Shown here piece by piece: positions 15,681-22,985 of a stretch of DNA of 22,985 nucleotides. Position numbers and translations under genes: made by a program. Origin of the DNA: Bacilli bacterium (GTDB taxonomy: Bacteria; Bacillota_I; Bacilli_A; ML615J-28; CAG-698); the NCBI GenBank assembly GCA_016296945.1, contig JAEDHQ010000025.1, forward strand, positions 1 through 22,985, read 5' to 3'. Every line of letters begins with the position of its first letter. Position 1 is the first letter of the stretch. The notes below the pieces were generated by a model. That model ran no database searches. It was not told the DNA's origin and saw only the letters and a list, made by a program, of their open reading frames with translations.

Positions 15681-16231
15681 TAAAACTTTATACCACCATT
15701 TCGAATAATTTTTAACTCATCAGAAACACATGATATTACTGTAGATGGTTGATTAGAAAATATTTCATAATCTGTTACTAAATAATCAACATATTGTCCA
15801 AACTTTTCTTCCATTTCATCCAAATTATTGATTTCTGGTTCACCACTATAATTTACTGATGTCGTATTCATTGGCCCAAAATTCTTTAAAATACGATATG
15901 AAACATTAGAATCAGGAATACGCACAGCAATTGTTCCATCATGAGACTTATTATTTAAAATAATAGTTAGTGCCCCTGGCCAGTGAATAGTATATTTATT
16001 AGCATATTCAGGAAAATCGCTAATTTCGTTTACTTGTTTTATATTTGCACATAAAACAGCTATTGGTTTCCCATAATCTCGCTTTTTCATTTGATAAATT
16101 TTTTCGATTCCTTCTTTATCATTTAGTAAACAGCCAACACCATAAACTGTATCTGTTGGGAAAATGATTATTTTACCTTTTAAAGCTGCTTTCGGAAGTT
16201 TGATTAATTCATCTACTGTTATTTTTTCCAC
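15680..16231 (-). CDS. tsaC: L-threonylcarbamoyladenylate synthase (TsaC/Sua5/YrdC family)
   Basis: The enzyme makes threonylcarbamoyl-AMP from threonine, bicarbonate and ATP, the first step of t6A37 modification of ANN-decoding tRNAs. The 183-residue protein is a single YrdC domain: PTDTVYGVGC (about 25-34), the KRDYGKPIAVL nucleotide-binding stretch (about 50-60), the central TTSVNYSGEP motif and STVISC near the end. It lacks the C-terminal Sua5 domain, so it is the short TsaC form. The start is GTG, overlapping the upstream gene by 13 bases; GAGGAG lies 11 bases before it, and no better in-frame start was seen. It corresponds to ywlC in the Bacillus order. Confidence 0.93.
   Translation of the reverse strand: MEKITVDELIKLPKAALKGKIIIFPTDTVYGVGCLLNDKEGIEKIYQMKKRDYGKPIAVLCANIKQVNEISDFPEYANKYTIHWPGALTIILNNKSHDGTIAVRIPDSNVSYRILKNFGPMNTTSVNYSGEPEINNLDEMEEKFGQYVDYLVTDYEIFSNQPSTVISCVSDELKIIRNGGIKF
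15687..15715 (-). promoter_or_regulatory. Candidate spoIIR promoter inside the tsaC coding end
   Basis: The minus strand reads TTAAAA (15715-15710), 17 bases, then TATAAA (15692-15687) with TG one base upstream of the -10. A transcript starting near 15680 would have a leader made almost entirely of the terminator-like hairpin before the spoIIR ATG. The match is fair (4/6 and 5/6) but in AT-rich DNA chance is a real alternative. Confidence 0.4.
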
Positions 16232-17166
16232 AGTTGATATGTCTCCTCATAATATTTTTTTAGTGAAATACGTTTAGTATCTTTTAATTTCATTAGTTCT
16301 AACATTACTAAATTCTTTTCTTCCTCAGATAAAACATTATAATCAGTGATAAAACCTAATGATTGTAAATAACCTTTAAGATCTTCTATTTCTTCTAAAT
16401 GTGCTTCTTCATCTTCATATTTCTCTTCTACAATAGATGCTTTTGCATCAATAACATTATCGTTATTTGCCATAATAGAATCTTTGATATCATCAAAGAC
16501 ATCATTTGCTTTATCTTCTGTTTCTGCTTCTAAAATACTTCTAATATCTAAAATTCCTTGCTTACGTTTTTCTTTATTAAAAAATCCTTTTTTCATAATA
16601 AACATTATTATAATCATTACTAAACATAAACTACTAATAGAAATTAAAACAATAATTAATGATTTATAAAAAGGTAGACGATATGTGTAAATATCTACTT
16701 TTTGAAATGGCTTAAAATTATTCTTGCCAATTGTCATTTCATTTAAATTTAAATCATCATTTATAAATTTGCTTAATAGAATTGTCTTTGGAAGTTTATA
16801 TTCTTCCCCTTTGTCAGTCAAAACAACAATCTCATAAGTCATTTCTGCTTTTAGAGCAATGATTGAAGAAGATCTTTTACTTGTTTGTGGCAAAGAATAA
16901 AGACCATCAACAGTCGAAATAACTACATCAAATTTATCAGAATAAAATGAAATACCATAACATGGTAGATTGTTATAAATGCCTCTAACAACAATTAATT
17001 CTAAATCAGTAGAATAATATGATAAATCATTTAAGATTTGATATTGTTGATACTCATCATCAACTGTATCAAGAAAAACATTTTGAATATCTTCTGCATT
17101 TGGCAAATCCTCAGTTATAGGAATAAGAGCTAAAAACGCTAACCATATGCTTAACATTAATTTCAT
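16219..17166 (-). CDS. Unrecognised membrane-anchored protein between prmC and tsaC
   Basis: I do not recognise this 315-residue protein. It has an N-terminal signal-like hydrophobic stretch (about 1-17), an extracytoplasmic region (about 18-165) of probable beta character, one membrane helix (about 167-192) followed by basic residues, an acidic cytoplasmic linker (about 205-260) and a conserved-looking helical tail (about 262-315, with LQSLGF and LMKLKDTKRISLKKYYEE). This suggests a sensor or scaffold with one pass through the membrane. GTG 17175 is in frame, but AAGGGTGA lies just before ATG 17166, which also falls right after the prmC TGA, so ATG is preferred. The place it occupies is near that of spoIIR/ywkF in Bacillus. 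It overlaps tsaC by 13 bases, so it is co-translated with housekeeping genes. Confidence 0.85.
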   Translation of the reverse strand: MKLMLSIWLAFLALIPITEDLPNAEDIQNVFLDTVDDEYQQYQILNDLSYYSTDLELIVVRGIYNNLPCYGISFYSDKFDVVISTVDGLYSLPQTSKRSSSIIALKAEMTYEIVVLTDKGEEYKLPKTILLSKFINDDLNLNEMTIGKNNFKPFQKVDIYTYRLPFYKSLIIVLISISSLCLVMIIIMFIMKKGFFNKEKRKQGILDIRSILEAETEDKANDVFDDIKDSIMANNDNVIDAKASIVEEKYEDEEAHLEEIEDLKGYLQSLGFITDYNVLSEEEKNLVMLELMKLKDTKRISLKKYYEETYQLWKK

Positions 17167-17171
17167 AAATA

Positions 17172-18017
17172 TCACCCTTTGTTTTTGATTACAATAATAC
17201 GATCTAAAGAATTATAATCTTTTATAATTTCAACTGTCTTATTTGAATAGATTGTAAAAACAAAATCTTTAATGATCTGAGCTTGTTTGCAACCAATTTC
17301 AAAAATGACAGTTCCATTATCGTTTAAATACTTATCTAGATTCTTAATTATTTCTTTATAATAGTATACCCCAAAATCTTCTGCAAATAAAGCCAAATGT
17401 GGTTCATTTTGATAAACAATTTCATCAATATTGTCAACATCATCATAACTGATATATGGAGGATTACTAATAATTAAATCGTATTTACCAAAGATGTTTG
17501 CAAACATATCACTTAAAATAAAGTTTAAATTCTTGGCATTTAATAACTTGGCGTTTTCTTTTGCTACTACCAATGCATCTAAAGATATATCAGATGCTAC
17601 AACTTTTATATTCGGATTATTCTTTATCGTTTCTAGTGCGATTGTTATGGCAATTGCACCACTTCCGGTTCCGATATCTAAGATATTTTGGTAGTTATTC
17701 TCTTTGATTATACTTAGAGCTTTTTCAACTGCAAGCTCTGTTTCTGGTCTTGGAATTAAAACATTATTATTCACTTTAAACTTATAACCATAAAAATAAG
17801 CATAACCTAAAATATACTGAATTGGTAATCTTTGATAAAGGTACTTATCAATCACCTCATCAAAATAATTAGATGAAATCTCTTTATCATAATTCATTAT
17901 TAAATTAGCAGTATCATGATACTTTATTTCTATTATTAACTTTTTTATTGCTTCTTTTTCTAGATTAAGTTCTAAAGCAATTTGTTCTTTTTCTTTAATG
18001 TAATCAATTAATTTCAT
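17172..18017 (-). CDS. prmC: Peptide chain release factor N5-glutamine methyltransferase
   Basis: PrmC methylates the glutamine of the GGQ motif of release factors using SAM, raising termination efficiency. The 281-residue protein has an N-terminal helical domain (about 1-85), the SAM-binding motif DIGTGSG (about 114-120) and the substrate-glutamine motif NPPY (about 185-188). Its target, PrfA, is encoded directly upstream, the common arrangement. No Shine-Dalgarno is visible: the 17 bases between the prfA stop and this ATG are pure A/T and part of a palindrome. It ends in TGA. Confidence 0.96.
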   Translation of the reverse strand: MKLIDYIKEKEQIALELNLEKEAIKKLIIEIKYHDTANLIMNYDKEISSNYFDEVIDKYLYQRLPIQYILGYAYFYGYKFKVNNNVLIPRPETELAVEKALSIIKENNYQNILDIGTGSGAIAITIALETIKNNPNIKVVASDISLDALVVAKENAKLLNAKNLNFILSDMFANIFGKYDLIISNPPYISYDDVDNIDEIVYQNEPHLALFAEDFGVYYYKEIIKNLDKYLNDNGTVIFEIGCKQAQIIKDFVFTIYSNKTVEIIKDYNSLDRIIVIKNKG

Positions 18018-18034
18018 ATTAAATAATTAAAATT

Positions 18035-19102
18035 TTAATTTGCTTCACTTGAAAGTTTTCGTTTTTGATCTTCTGTAATTAAAGCATCAATTACAACATC
18101 GATTTTACCTTCCATGACACGATCAAGTTGTTGAATTGTAAAGCCGATACGATGATCAGTAACACGATTTTGAGGGTAGTTATAAGTTCTAATCTTTTCT
18201 GAACGATCACCATGTCCAATCTTAGACAAACGTTCAGCTCCTTCTTTTTCTGCTTTTTCTTGCATCATTGCATCATATAAACGAGCTTGTAACACTTTTA
18301 ATGCATTAGCTTTATTTTCATGTTGGTCTTTACCATCTTGACATGTTGCAATAATTCCTGTTGGGATATGTGTGACACGTATCGCAGATTTTGTTGTATT
18401 AACGCTTTGTCCACCATGGCCAGATGCACAGAATGTATCTATACGAACTTCATCTAAATTCATTTCAAAATCAACTTCGTCAGCTTCTGGCATAACTAAT
18501 ACTGTTGCTGTTGAAGTGTGAATTCTACCCATTGCTTCTGTAGCAGGAACACGTTGAACACGATGAGCACCTGATTCATATTTTAAGAATGAATATGCTC
18601 CTTCTCCTTTAACCATAAATTCGATTTGTGAGAAACCTCCCATATCACTTTCAATCGCATTAATAATTTCAACTTTCCAACCTTTTGCTTCAAAAAACTT
18701 TGTATACATACGATACAAATCACCAGCAAAAATGTTTGCTTCATCCCCACCAGCTGCTCCTCTAATTTCCATAATAACATTTTTTGAATCGTTAGGATCA
18801 CGAGGAATCAATAAAATTTTTAATTCTTCTTCAATCGCTGGAATTTGGCTTTGAGCTTCTTCTAATTCCATTTCTGCTAATTCTTTTAAATCAGCGCTAT
18901 CTTCTTTTAATAACTCTTTTGCTTCCTCAACTTGCTTTAGAAGCTCTAAATATTTATGATATACTGTAACTGTTTTTTCTAATTGACGCATTTCTTTCAT
19001 TAAAACAGTCATTTTTTTAACGTCTTTTACGACTTCGCTATCTTGTAATAAATTATTTATTTCTTGATAACGTGCGTCGATTATTTTCAATCTTTCTAAC
19101 AT
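18035..19102 (-). CDS. prfA: Peptide chain release factor 1
   Basis: RF1 recognises UAA and UAG in the ribosomal A site and triggers peptide release. The 355-residue protein has the coiled-coil domain 1 (about 1-95), GAAGGDEA (about 115-122), the stop-codon tripeptide PAT (about 186-188 in RVPATE) that marks RF1 and not RF2, and the catalytic GGQ (about 230-232 in SGHGGQSVN). Length is typical. It starts 11 bases after dnaB with AGGATGA upstream. The use of TAG by dnaB and atpB means RF1 is needed for normal expression of its own neighbours. Confidence 0.98.
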   Translation of the reverse strand: MLERLKIIDARYQEINNLLQDSEVVKDVKKMTVLMKEMRQLEKTVTVYHKYLELLKQVEEAKELLKEDSADLKELAEMELEEAQSQIPAIEEELKILLIPRDPNDSKNVIMEIRGAAGGDEANIFAGDLYRMYTKFFEAKGWKVEIINAIESDMGGFSQIEFMVKGEGAYSFLKYESGAHRVQRVPATEAMGRIHTSTATVLVMPEADEVDFEMNLDEVRIDTFCASGHGGQSVNTTKSAIRVTHIPTGIIATCQDGKDQHENKANALKVLQARLYDAMMQEKAEKEGAERLSKIGHGDRSEKIRTYNYPQNRVTDHRIGFTIQQLDRVMEGKIDVVIDALITEDQKRKLSSEAN

Positions 19103-19113
19103 ATTAAATCATC

Positions 19114-20457
19114 CTATTTCTTTTTTTCAACTGCTTCAAATGATGAATAATCACCACGGAATATTAATGGGAATGAACCAGTCATACCTTGACGGTTTTT
19201 CGCAATAATAACTTCAATCTTTTTACTGCCTTGTGTCTTTGTTGGATCATTATCAACAGGTGCTTCGCGATGCAAGAATAATACAATATCGGCATCTTGT
19301 TCAATACTACCAGATTCACGCAAGTCAGAAAGAATTGGTTTATTTCCTTGTTCTGCGCTACGATTTTCAACGTTACGGGAAAGTTGTGATAACGCTAAAA
19401 TTGGAACTTCCAATTCACGAGCTAATAATTTTAAACTACGTGATAAACCAGATACTTCTTCATAACGACTCATGTTCTTGCCTTTGCTTAGTGTTAATAA
19501 CTGTAAATAGTCAATTATAATCATATCTAATTTATTTTCACGTTTTAATTTTCTACATTGAATCTTAATAGATTCCAAGTCATTTGTTGTTGTTTCATCT
19601 AAGTAGATATGTAAATTATCTAAAGCAATACGACCACCTAAAAGTTTCGTAGTTTCTTCATCACTCATATCACCACTTCTAATCTTACTTAATTTTACAT
19701 TAGAAGATAAACTTAACAAACGCATTACTAGTTGGTCAATACCCATTTCTAAAGAGAAAAATGCGACATGGCCACCAGTGTTTGTACAACTCTTTTGGGC
19801 AACATTTAACGCAAATGCTGACTTACCAACACCTGGACGAGCAGCTAAAATTATTAATTCACCTGGTTGAAAACCAAATGTGAAATCATTTAATTCTTTA
19901 TATCCAGTATCAAGACCAATTAAAGAGCCAACATTACGATTACGATTAGCATCGATTGCATCAAAAACACCATCTAATGCACTAGAGATTGGCATTAGAT
20001 TAGCAACTCTTTGTTTATTTACAATGTTGCCAATATGTTTTTCAGCACTTGCAAGAATATCACTTACATCTTCTTCACCTTTTAAAACTCGGTTACTTAA
20101 TTCTAATGTTTCATAATATAATTCACGCTCTAAACTTTTTTCTTTTAAGACATCGACATATTGTTCTGTATTTAACACTGTAGGAACAGATTCAACTAGT
20201 TCAAATAAATAACTGTCATTGATTTCTTCATACCAACCAGCTTGTTTTAAAGTTTCGATAACATTAATAACATCGACTTCTTTTTTCTTAAGATATAGCT
20301 TTTCAATTGCTCCATAGACTTTCTTGTTGCGATCGTCATAGAAGTCATCAGTTGCTAGTCTTCCACAATATTCACCAGCAAGATTTGGATCAATTAAAAT
20401 ACTTCCTAATACATGTGCTTCCGCTTCACGACTATAAGGTATTCTTCTTTCCGCCAT
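19114..20457 (-). CDS. dnaB: Replicative DNA helicase DnaB (DnaC of Bacillus)
   Basis: This hexameric 5'-3' helicase unwinds DNA at the replication fork. The 447-residue protein begins with the family's IPYSREAEAHVLGSIL (about 6-21), has the N-terminal dimerisation domain (about 10-115) and the RecA-type motor with Walker A ARPGVGKS (about 206-213), the Walker B-like stretch ending IIDYLQLL, and SQLSRNVENR / LSDLRESGSIEQDAD near the end. No intein is present. It follows L9 by 18 bases, with AAAAGGAAAG upstream, the gdpP-rplI-dnaB order known from Bacillus. The stop is TAG. Confidence 0.98.
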   Translation of the reverse strand: MAERRIPYSREAEAHVLGSILIDPNLAGEYCGRLATDDFYDDRNKKVYGAIEKLYLKKKEVDVINVIETLKQAGWYEEINDSYLFELVESVPTVLNTEQYVDVLKEKSLERELYYETLELSNRVLKGEEDVSDILASAEKHIGNIVNKQRVANLMPISSALDGVFDAIDANRNRNVGSLIGLDTGYKELNDFTFGFQPGELIILAARPGVGKSAFALNVAQKSCTNTGGHVAFFSLEMGIDQLVMRLLSLSSNVKLSKIRSGDMSDEETTKLLGGRIALDNLHIYLDETTTNDLESIKIQCRKLKRENKLDMIIIDYLQLLTLSKGKNMSRYEEVSGLSRSLKLLARELEVPILALSQLSRNVENRSAEQGNKPILSDLRESGSIEQDADIVLFLHREAPVDNDPTKTQGSKKIEVIIAKNRQGMTGSFPLIFRGDYSSFEAVEKKK

Positions 20458-20475
20458 AATATATTACTTTCCTTT

Positions 20476-20922
20476 TTAAGCCTTTTCAATAACGTGTAAT
20501 GTAATCTTTGCTACAACTTCTTTATGAAGTTGAATTGGAATTTCATATGTTCCTAAACTATCTATTTCTTTATCATACATAATTTTACGTTTATCTAAAG
20601 TAATATCATATTTTTTTTTCATTTCATCTACTACTTGTTTTGTACTAACTGTGCCAAATAATTTACCTTCTTTACCAACGCGTGCAGCAACATTTATTGG
20701 ATTTTTTTCGATAAATTCTTTTAATTCACGCATTGCTTCTAAATGATCTTGCGCTTCTTTCTTTTCTAATTCGTTTTGGCGCTTTAATTCGTTTAAATTA
20801 TCGGGAGTAGCAAGAATAGCTAATTTACTTCTAATTAGATAATTAGCATGACCAGATGGAATTTCAATAACATCATTTGCCTTTCCTTTACCTTTTACAT
20901 CTTTAACTAAAATTACTTTCAT
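20476..20922 (-). CDS. rplI: Ribosomal protein L9, internal start within the GdpP-L9 fusion
   Basis: The last 148 codons of the fused frame encode a complete L9: N-terminal RNA-binding domain (MKVILVKDVKGKGKANDVIE), a long charged connecting helix (about 41-74) and the C-terminal domain (FGTVSTKQV onward). The length is that of free L9 (149 in Bacillus). The internal ATG is preceded by AGGAG with an 8-base spacing, a normal ribosome site, although the upstream GdpP frame runs straight through without a stop. Free L9 can therefore probably be made as well as the fusion. That a separate product exists is inferred. Confidence 0.6.
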   Translation of the reverse strand: MKVILVKDVKGKGKANDVIEIPSGHANYLIRSKLAILATPDNLNELKRQNELEKKEAQDHLEAMRELKEFIEKNPINVAARVGKEGKLFGTVSTKQVVDEMKKKYDITLDKRKIMYDKEIDSLGTYEIPIQLHKEVVAKITLHVIEKA

Positions 20923-22908
20923 AGTTTCTTCTCCTGTTGTTTCTTGTTTTTTCAAAACATTAATTAATCTTTCTTTTGCTTCATTAATCGTGATTCCTGT
21001 AATTTGGGTAGCAGCATTATTAAAATGTCCACCACCTTCTAAAGCTTCCATGATCAATTGCACATTTACTTCATCTAAACTACGAGCACTAATTCCAACT
21101 TGATTTTCAGAAATTTTACCAATACAGAAACCCGCTTTAATAGTTTCAACTAAAATCAAACTATCCGATACTTTTGCAAGAAATTGTCTTGCGAAAATCT
21201 CATGATCATCACACATTGCAATTCCATATTTATTTTCAACCATTTCTACGTTATTCAAGATATTCATTCGTTTTACATACATATCAAAATCTTCACGAAG
21301 GTATCTTTGAACCTTAGTCATTTCGGCACCAAATAATTGCAATTTTGATAATACTGAAAATGTTTGATACGAAGTACGATACATTAAGTTACTTGTATCT
21401 GTGATTATACCTAATAACATTAATGTTGCTTCCATCGGTGTAACAACAACATCTTCATCTAAATAATCAAACATTTCAACTAATAATTCAACAGATGATG
21501 ATGAACTAGTTTTATTATATAAATAATTGTAATTAGAAATTGCAGAGTCATTACTACGATGATGATCTACAATTGCTACTTTACGAGCTTTTTTATAAAT
21601 ACGTTCATCAATTAACATCCTTGCATATTGCACATCAACAATTAACAATAATGTTTGATCATTTATTCTTGAAATGGCATCAGTTGGAGAAATAAAATAA
21701 TTAGTCATTCCCACATGCTCACTAGCCAAATCATTATATACTTCACGAACTGTAATATCTGCTACCTCATAATCAAAAACAATATATGCTTCTTTCTTCA
21801 TTGCTTTCGCAATCTTCAAAGCAGCAATTGAAGATCCAAAAGCATCAGCATCAGTAACCGTATGTGTCATAATAATAACTTGTTGAGACTTACTAATTAC
21901 GTCACATAACTCTTCGGTTTTTACACGAACATACACAGGAACGCGTGTATCAGCACCACGAACTTTACCACCATAGTACTTAATATTTCCATCTACTTCA
22001 CAAACTGTTTGATTTCCCCCACGATTTAATGCTAATTCTAATAGTTCATTAGCTTTATCCATTAACTCTGTAACTGGAATATCGGCACAAGCAATTCCAA
22101 TTGAAGCAGTCATCTTCAAGCTTTCTTTATTACAATACTCATTTACCTCATCAATTACATCAAATTCATCCACAATGATTTTTTCTAATTGGCTTCGATC
22201 CATAAAAATTAAGTATTGTTTTTCACTATAACCTCGGATATAAACATCATATTTTTCAGCCCATGTACTTAAAATACCTACTAAATCACTTATTAATAAT
22301 GCTTTTACTTGTGGGTCTATTGATGCAACCGCTTCATCAAAGTTATCTAAATTTATAATTCCCATTGCTGTTGTGCGGTCATTATATTTCTTTTCTAACT
22401 TTTTAAATTCTGTCTTATCACGTAAAAATAAAATATTATCTTCTTTTAACACAATAACATTATATTCTTTGCCATATAGTTCAATATCAAAATCTGTCAT
22501 TGACTTTACTTTAATATCTAGTTCTTTACTAATATTTGCTATTTTTCGATCAATTAATGTTGATAAGAAAATACTTCTTGCATAATTATTTGCCCATTCA
22601 ATATGATAATCATTACTATAAACAATAATTCCTATAGGAATTTCATTAAATGACTTTTCACCAGCAACTTTAACACGATAAGAAATTGAGTTGCCCAATT
22701 TAACACGTTCTTCTAACCAATTGATTTGTTTATGTAATTTTTTATTACGATAATATGTTACAATTCCTAAAAACGCAAAACCAGCTGCAAAGAAAGAACC
22801 ATATATAATATATTCATTAATATCGATTATGTATGATAGCCCTAAGATAACTAAAACTAGAATAATCAAAACATAAGGTAAAATTAACAAAACTTTTATA
22901 TTTTTCAT
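20476..22908 (-). CDS. gdpP-rplI: GdpP-type cyclic-di-AMP phosphodiesterase fused in frame to ribosomal protein L9
   Basis: GdpP hydrolyses c-di-AMP at the membrane. The 810-residue product has two membrane helices (about 7-28, 33-52), a degenerate PAS domain (about 85-165), a degenerate GGDEF domain (about 180-305, with GYSEKQY where GGDEF would be) and a DHH/DHHA1 phosphodiesterase (about 340-655). The metal ligands are intact: H349, D353, D355, D425, DHH 448-450 and D504; DHHA1 has GGGH 625-628. The frame then continues without a stop into full-length L9 (663-810). The GdpP part (662 residues) has the family's normal length. I recall a database family named bifunctional signaling protein/50S ribosomal protein L9 (PRK14538), so the fusion is not unique. 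A TTG at 22926 is in frame, but AAGGAG lies between it and ATG 22908, 7 bases before the latter. Confidence 0.93.
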   Translation of the reverse strand: MKNIKVLLILPYVLIILVLVILGLSYIIDINEYIIYGSFFAAGFAFLGIVTYYRNKKLHKQINWLEERVKLGNSISYRVKVAGEKSFNEIPIGIIVYSNDYHIEWANNYARSIFLSTLIDRKIANISKELDIKVKSMTDFDIELYGKEYNVIVLKEDNILFLRDKTEFKKLEKKYNDRTTAMGIINLDNFDEAVASIDPQVKALLISDLVGILSTWAEKYDVYIRGYSEKQYLIFMDRSQLEKIIVDEFDVIDEVNEYCNKESLKMTASIGIACADIPVTELMDKANELLELALNRGGNQTVCEVDGNIKYYGGKVRGADTRVPVYVRVKTEELCDVISKSQQVIIMTHTVTDADAFGSSIAALKIAKAMKKEAYIVFDYEVADITVREVYNDLASEHVGMTNYFISPTDAISRINDQTLLLIVDVQYARMLIDERIYKKARKVAIVDHHRSNDSAISNYNYLYNKTSSSSSVELLVEMFDYLDEDVVVTPMEATLMLLGIITDTSNLMYRTSYQTFSVLSKLQLFGAEMTKVQRYLREDFDMYVKRMNILNNVEMVENKYGIAMCDDHEIFARQFLAKVSDSLILVETIKAGFCIGKISENQVGISARSLDEVNVQLIMEALEGGGHFNNAATQITGITINEAKERLINVLKKQETTGEETMKVILVKDVKGKGKANDVIEIPSGHANYLIRSKLAILATPDNLNELKRQNELEKKEAQDHLEAMRELKEFIEKNPINVAARVGKEGKLFGTVSTKQVVDEMKKKYDITLDKRKIMYDKEIDSLGTYEIPIQLHKEVVAKITLHVIEKA

Positions 22909-22929
22909 ATCTATTCTCCTTAACAATTC

Positions 22930-22938
22930 ATTATAACA
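22930..22938 (-). promoter_or_regulatory. Extended -10 promoter of the gdpP-rplI-dnaB-prfA run
   Basis: The minus strand reads TG-T-TATAAT (22938-22930), a perfect extended -10, 21 bases before the ATG at 22908. No good -35 is visible at 16-18 bases (TTTTAT at 17). It is the only promoter candidate seen for the co-directional genes down to tsaC, which are separated by 18 bases or fewer. Confidence 0.65.
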
Positions 22939-22985
22939 TAAAATCAGTAAAAATAAAACTCTATTTTTATAAATTGTTAATACTT

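Noticed and set aside
19233..19520. 95-codon plus-strand open frame opposite dnaB
   Set aside because: It lies antisense to conserved dnaB codons, has no promoter or ribosome site and no recognisable protein features.
22909..22926. TTG at 22926 as the gdpP start
   Set aside because: The intervening codons contain the Shine-Dalgarno AAGGAG for ATG 22908, so a start at TTG would be unlikely.

Overview
This window comes from a low-GC, strictly or mainly anaerobic Bacillota (Firmicutes) chromosome. The DNA is very AT-rich, ribosome binding sites are strong and purine-rich, and at least two genes (atpF, prmC) end in TGA, so the standard stop code applies and this is not a UGA-Trp mollicute. Pyruvate:ferredoxin oxidoreductase points to fermentative anaerobic metabolism. 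spoIIR and spoIIQ homologues point to an endospore-forming lineage. An Erysipelotrichia-like or related gut Bacilli origin is my guess, not a demonstrated assignment.

Layout, right to left, since all genes but one are on the minus strand. (1) 22938-15680 is a tightly packed run behind an extended -10 promoter: an in-frame fusion of the c-di-AMP phosphodiesterase GdpP with ribosomal protein L9, then dnaB helicase, prfA, prmC, an unrecognised membrane protein and tsaC/sua5. spoIIR follows behind a hairpin that touches both the tsaC stop and the spoIIR start. (2) 15144-13510 is a lone plus-strand B12-binding radical SAM protein (DUF4080 type), separated from spoIIR by one shared bidirectional terminator. 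(3) 13327-9758 is nifJ (PFOR) with its own consensus promoter and GAAA-loop terminator. (4) 9651-863 is one long operon: rpiB, upp, atpZ, atpI, atpBEFHAGDC and ywzB, with a near-consensus sigma-A promoter before rpiB and a perfect-stem terminator after ywzB. (5) 771-55 is a spoIIQ-like gene with its own terminator.

The backbone prfA-prmC-...-tsaC/spoIIR-rpiB-upp-atp-ywzB-...-spoIIQ follows, as I recall it, the Bacillus subtilis ywk/ywl-upp-atp-ywzB-spoIIQ region, with several genes lost and the radical SAM gene and nifJ inserted. Functionally the window combines translation termination, replication, c-di-AMP turnover, uracil salvage, pyruvate oxidation and a complete F-type ATPase. The c-subunit carries two membrane carboxylates, suggesting Na+ coupling.

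No tRNA, rRNA, CRISPR array, insertion sequence or phage gene was seen. No gene-free stretch exceeds 300 bases. The largest gaps (780-899, 9586-9757, 13328-13509) hold promoters and terminators. Most of the window is conserved housekeeping. The points most worth a second look are the GdpP-L9 fusion, the two-carboxylate c-subunit, the spoIIR leader hairpin and the unrecognised 315-residue membrane protein.
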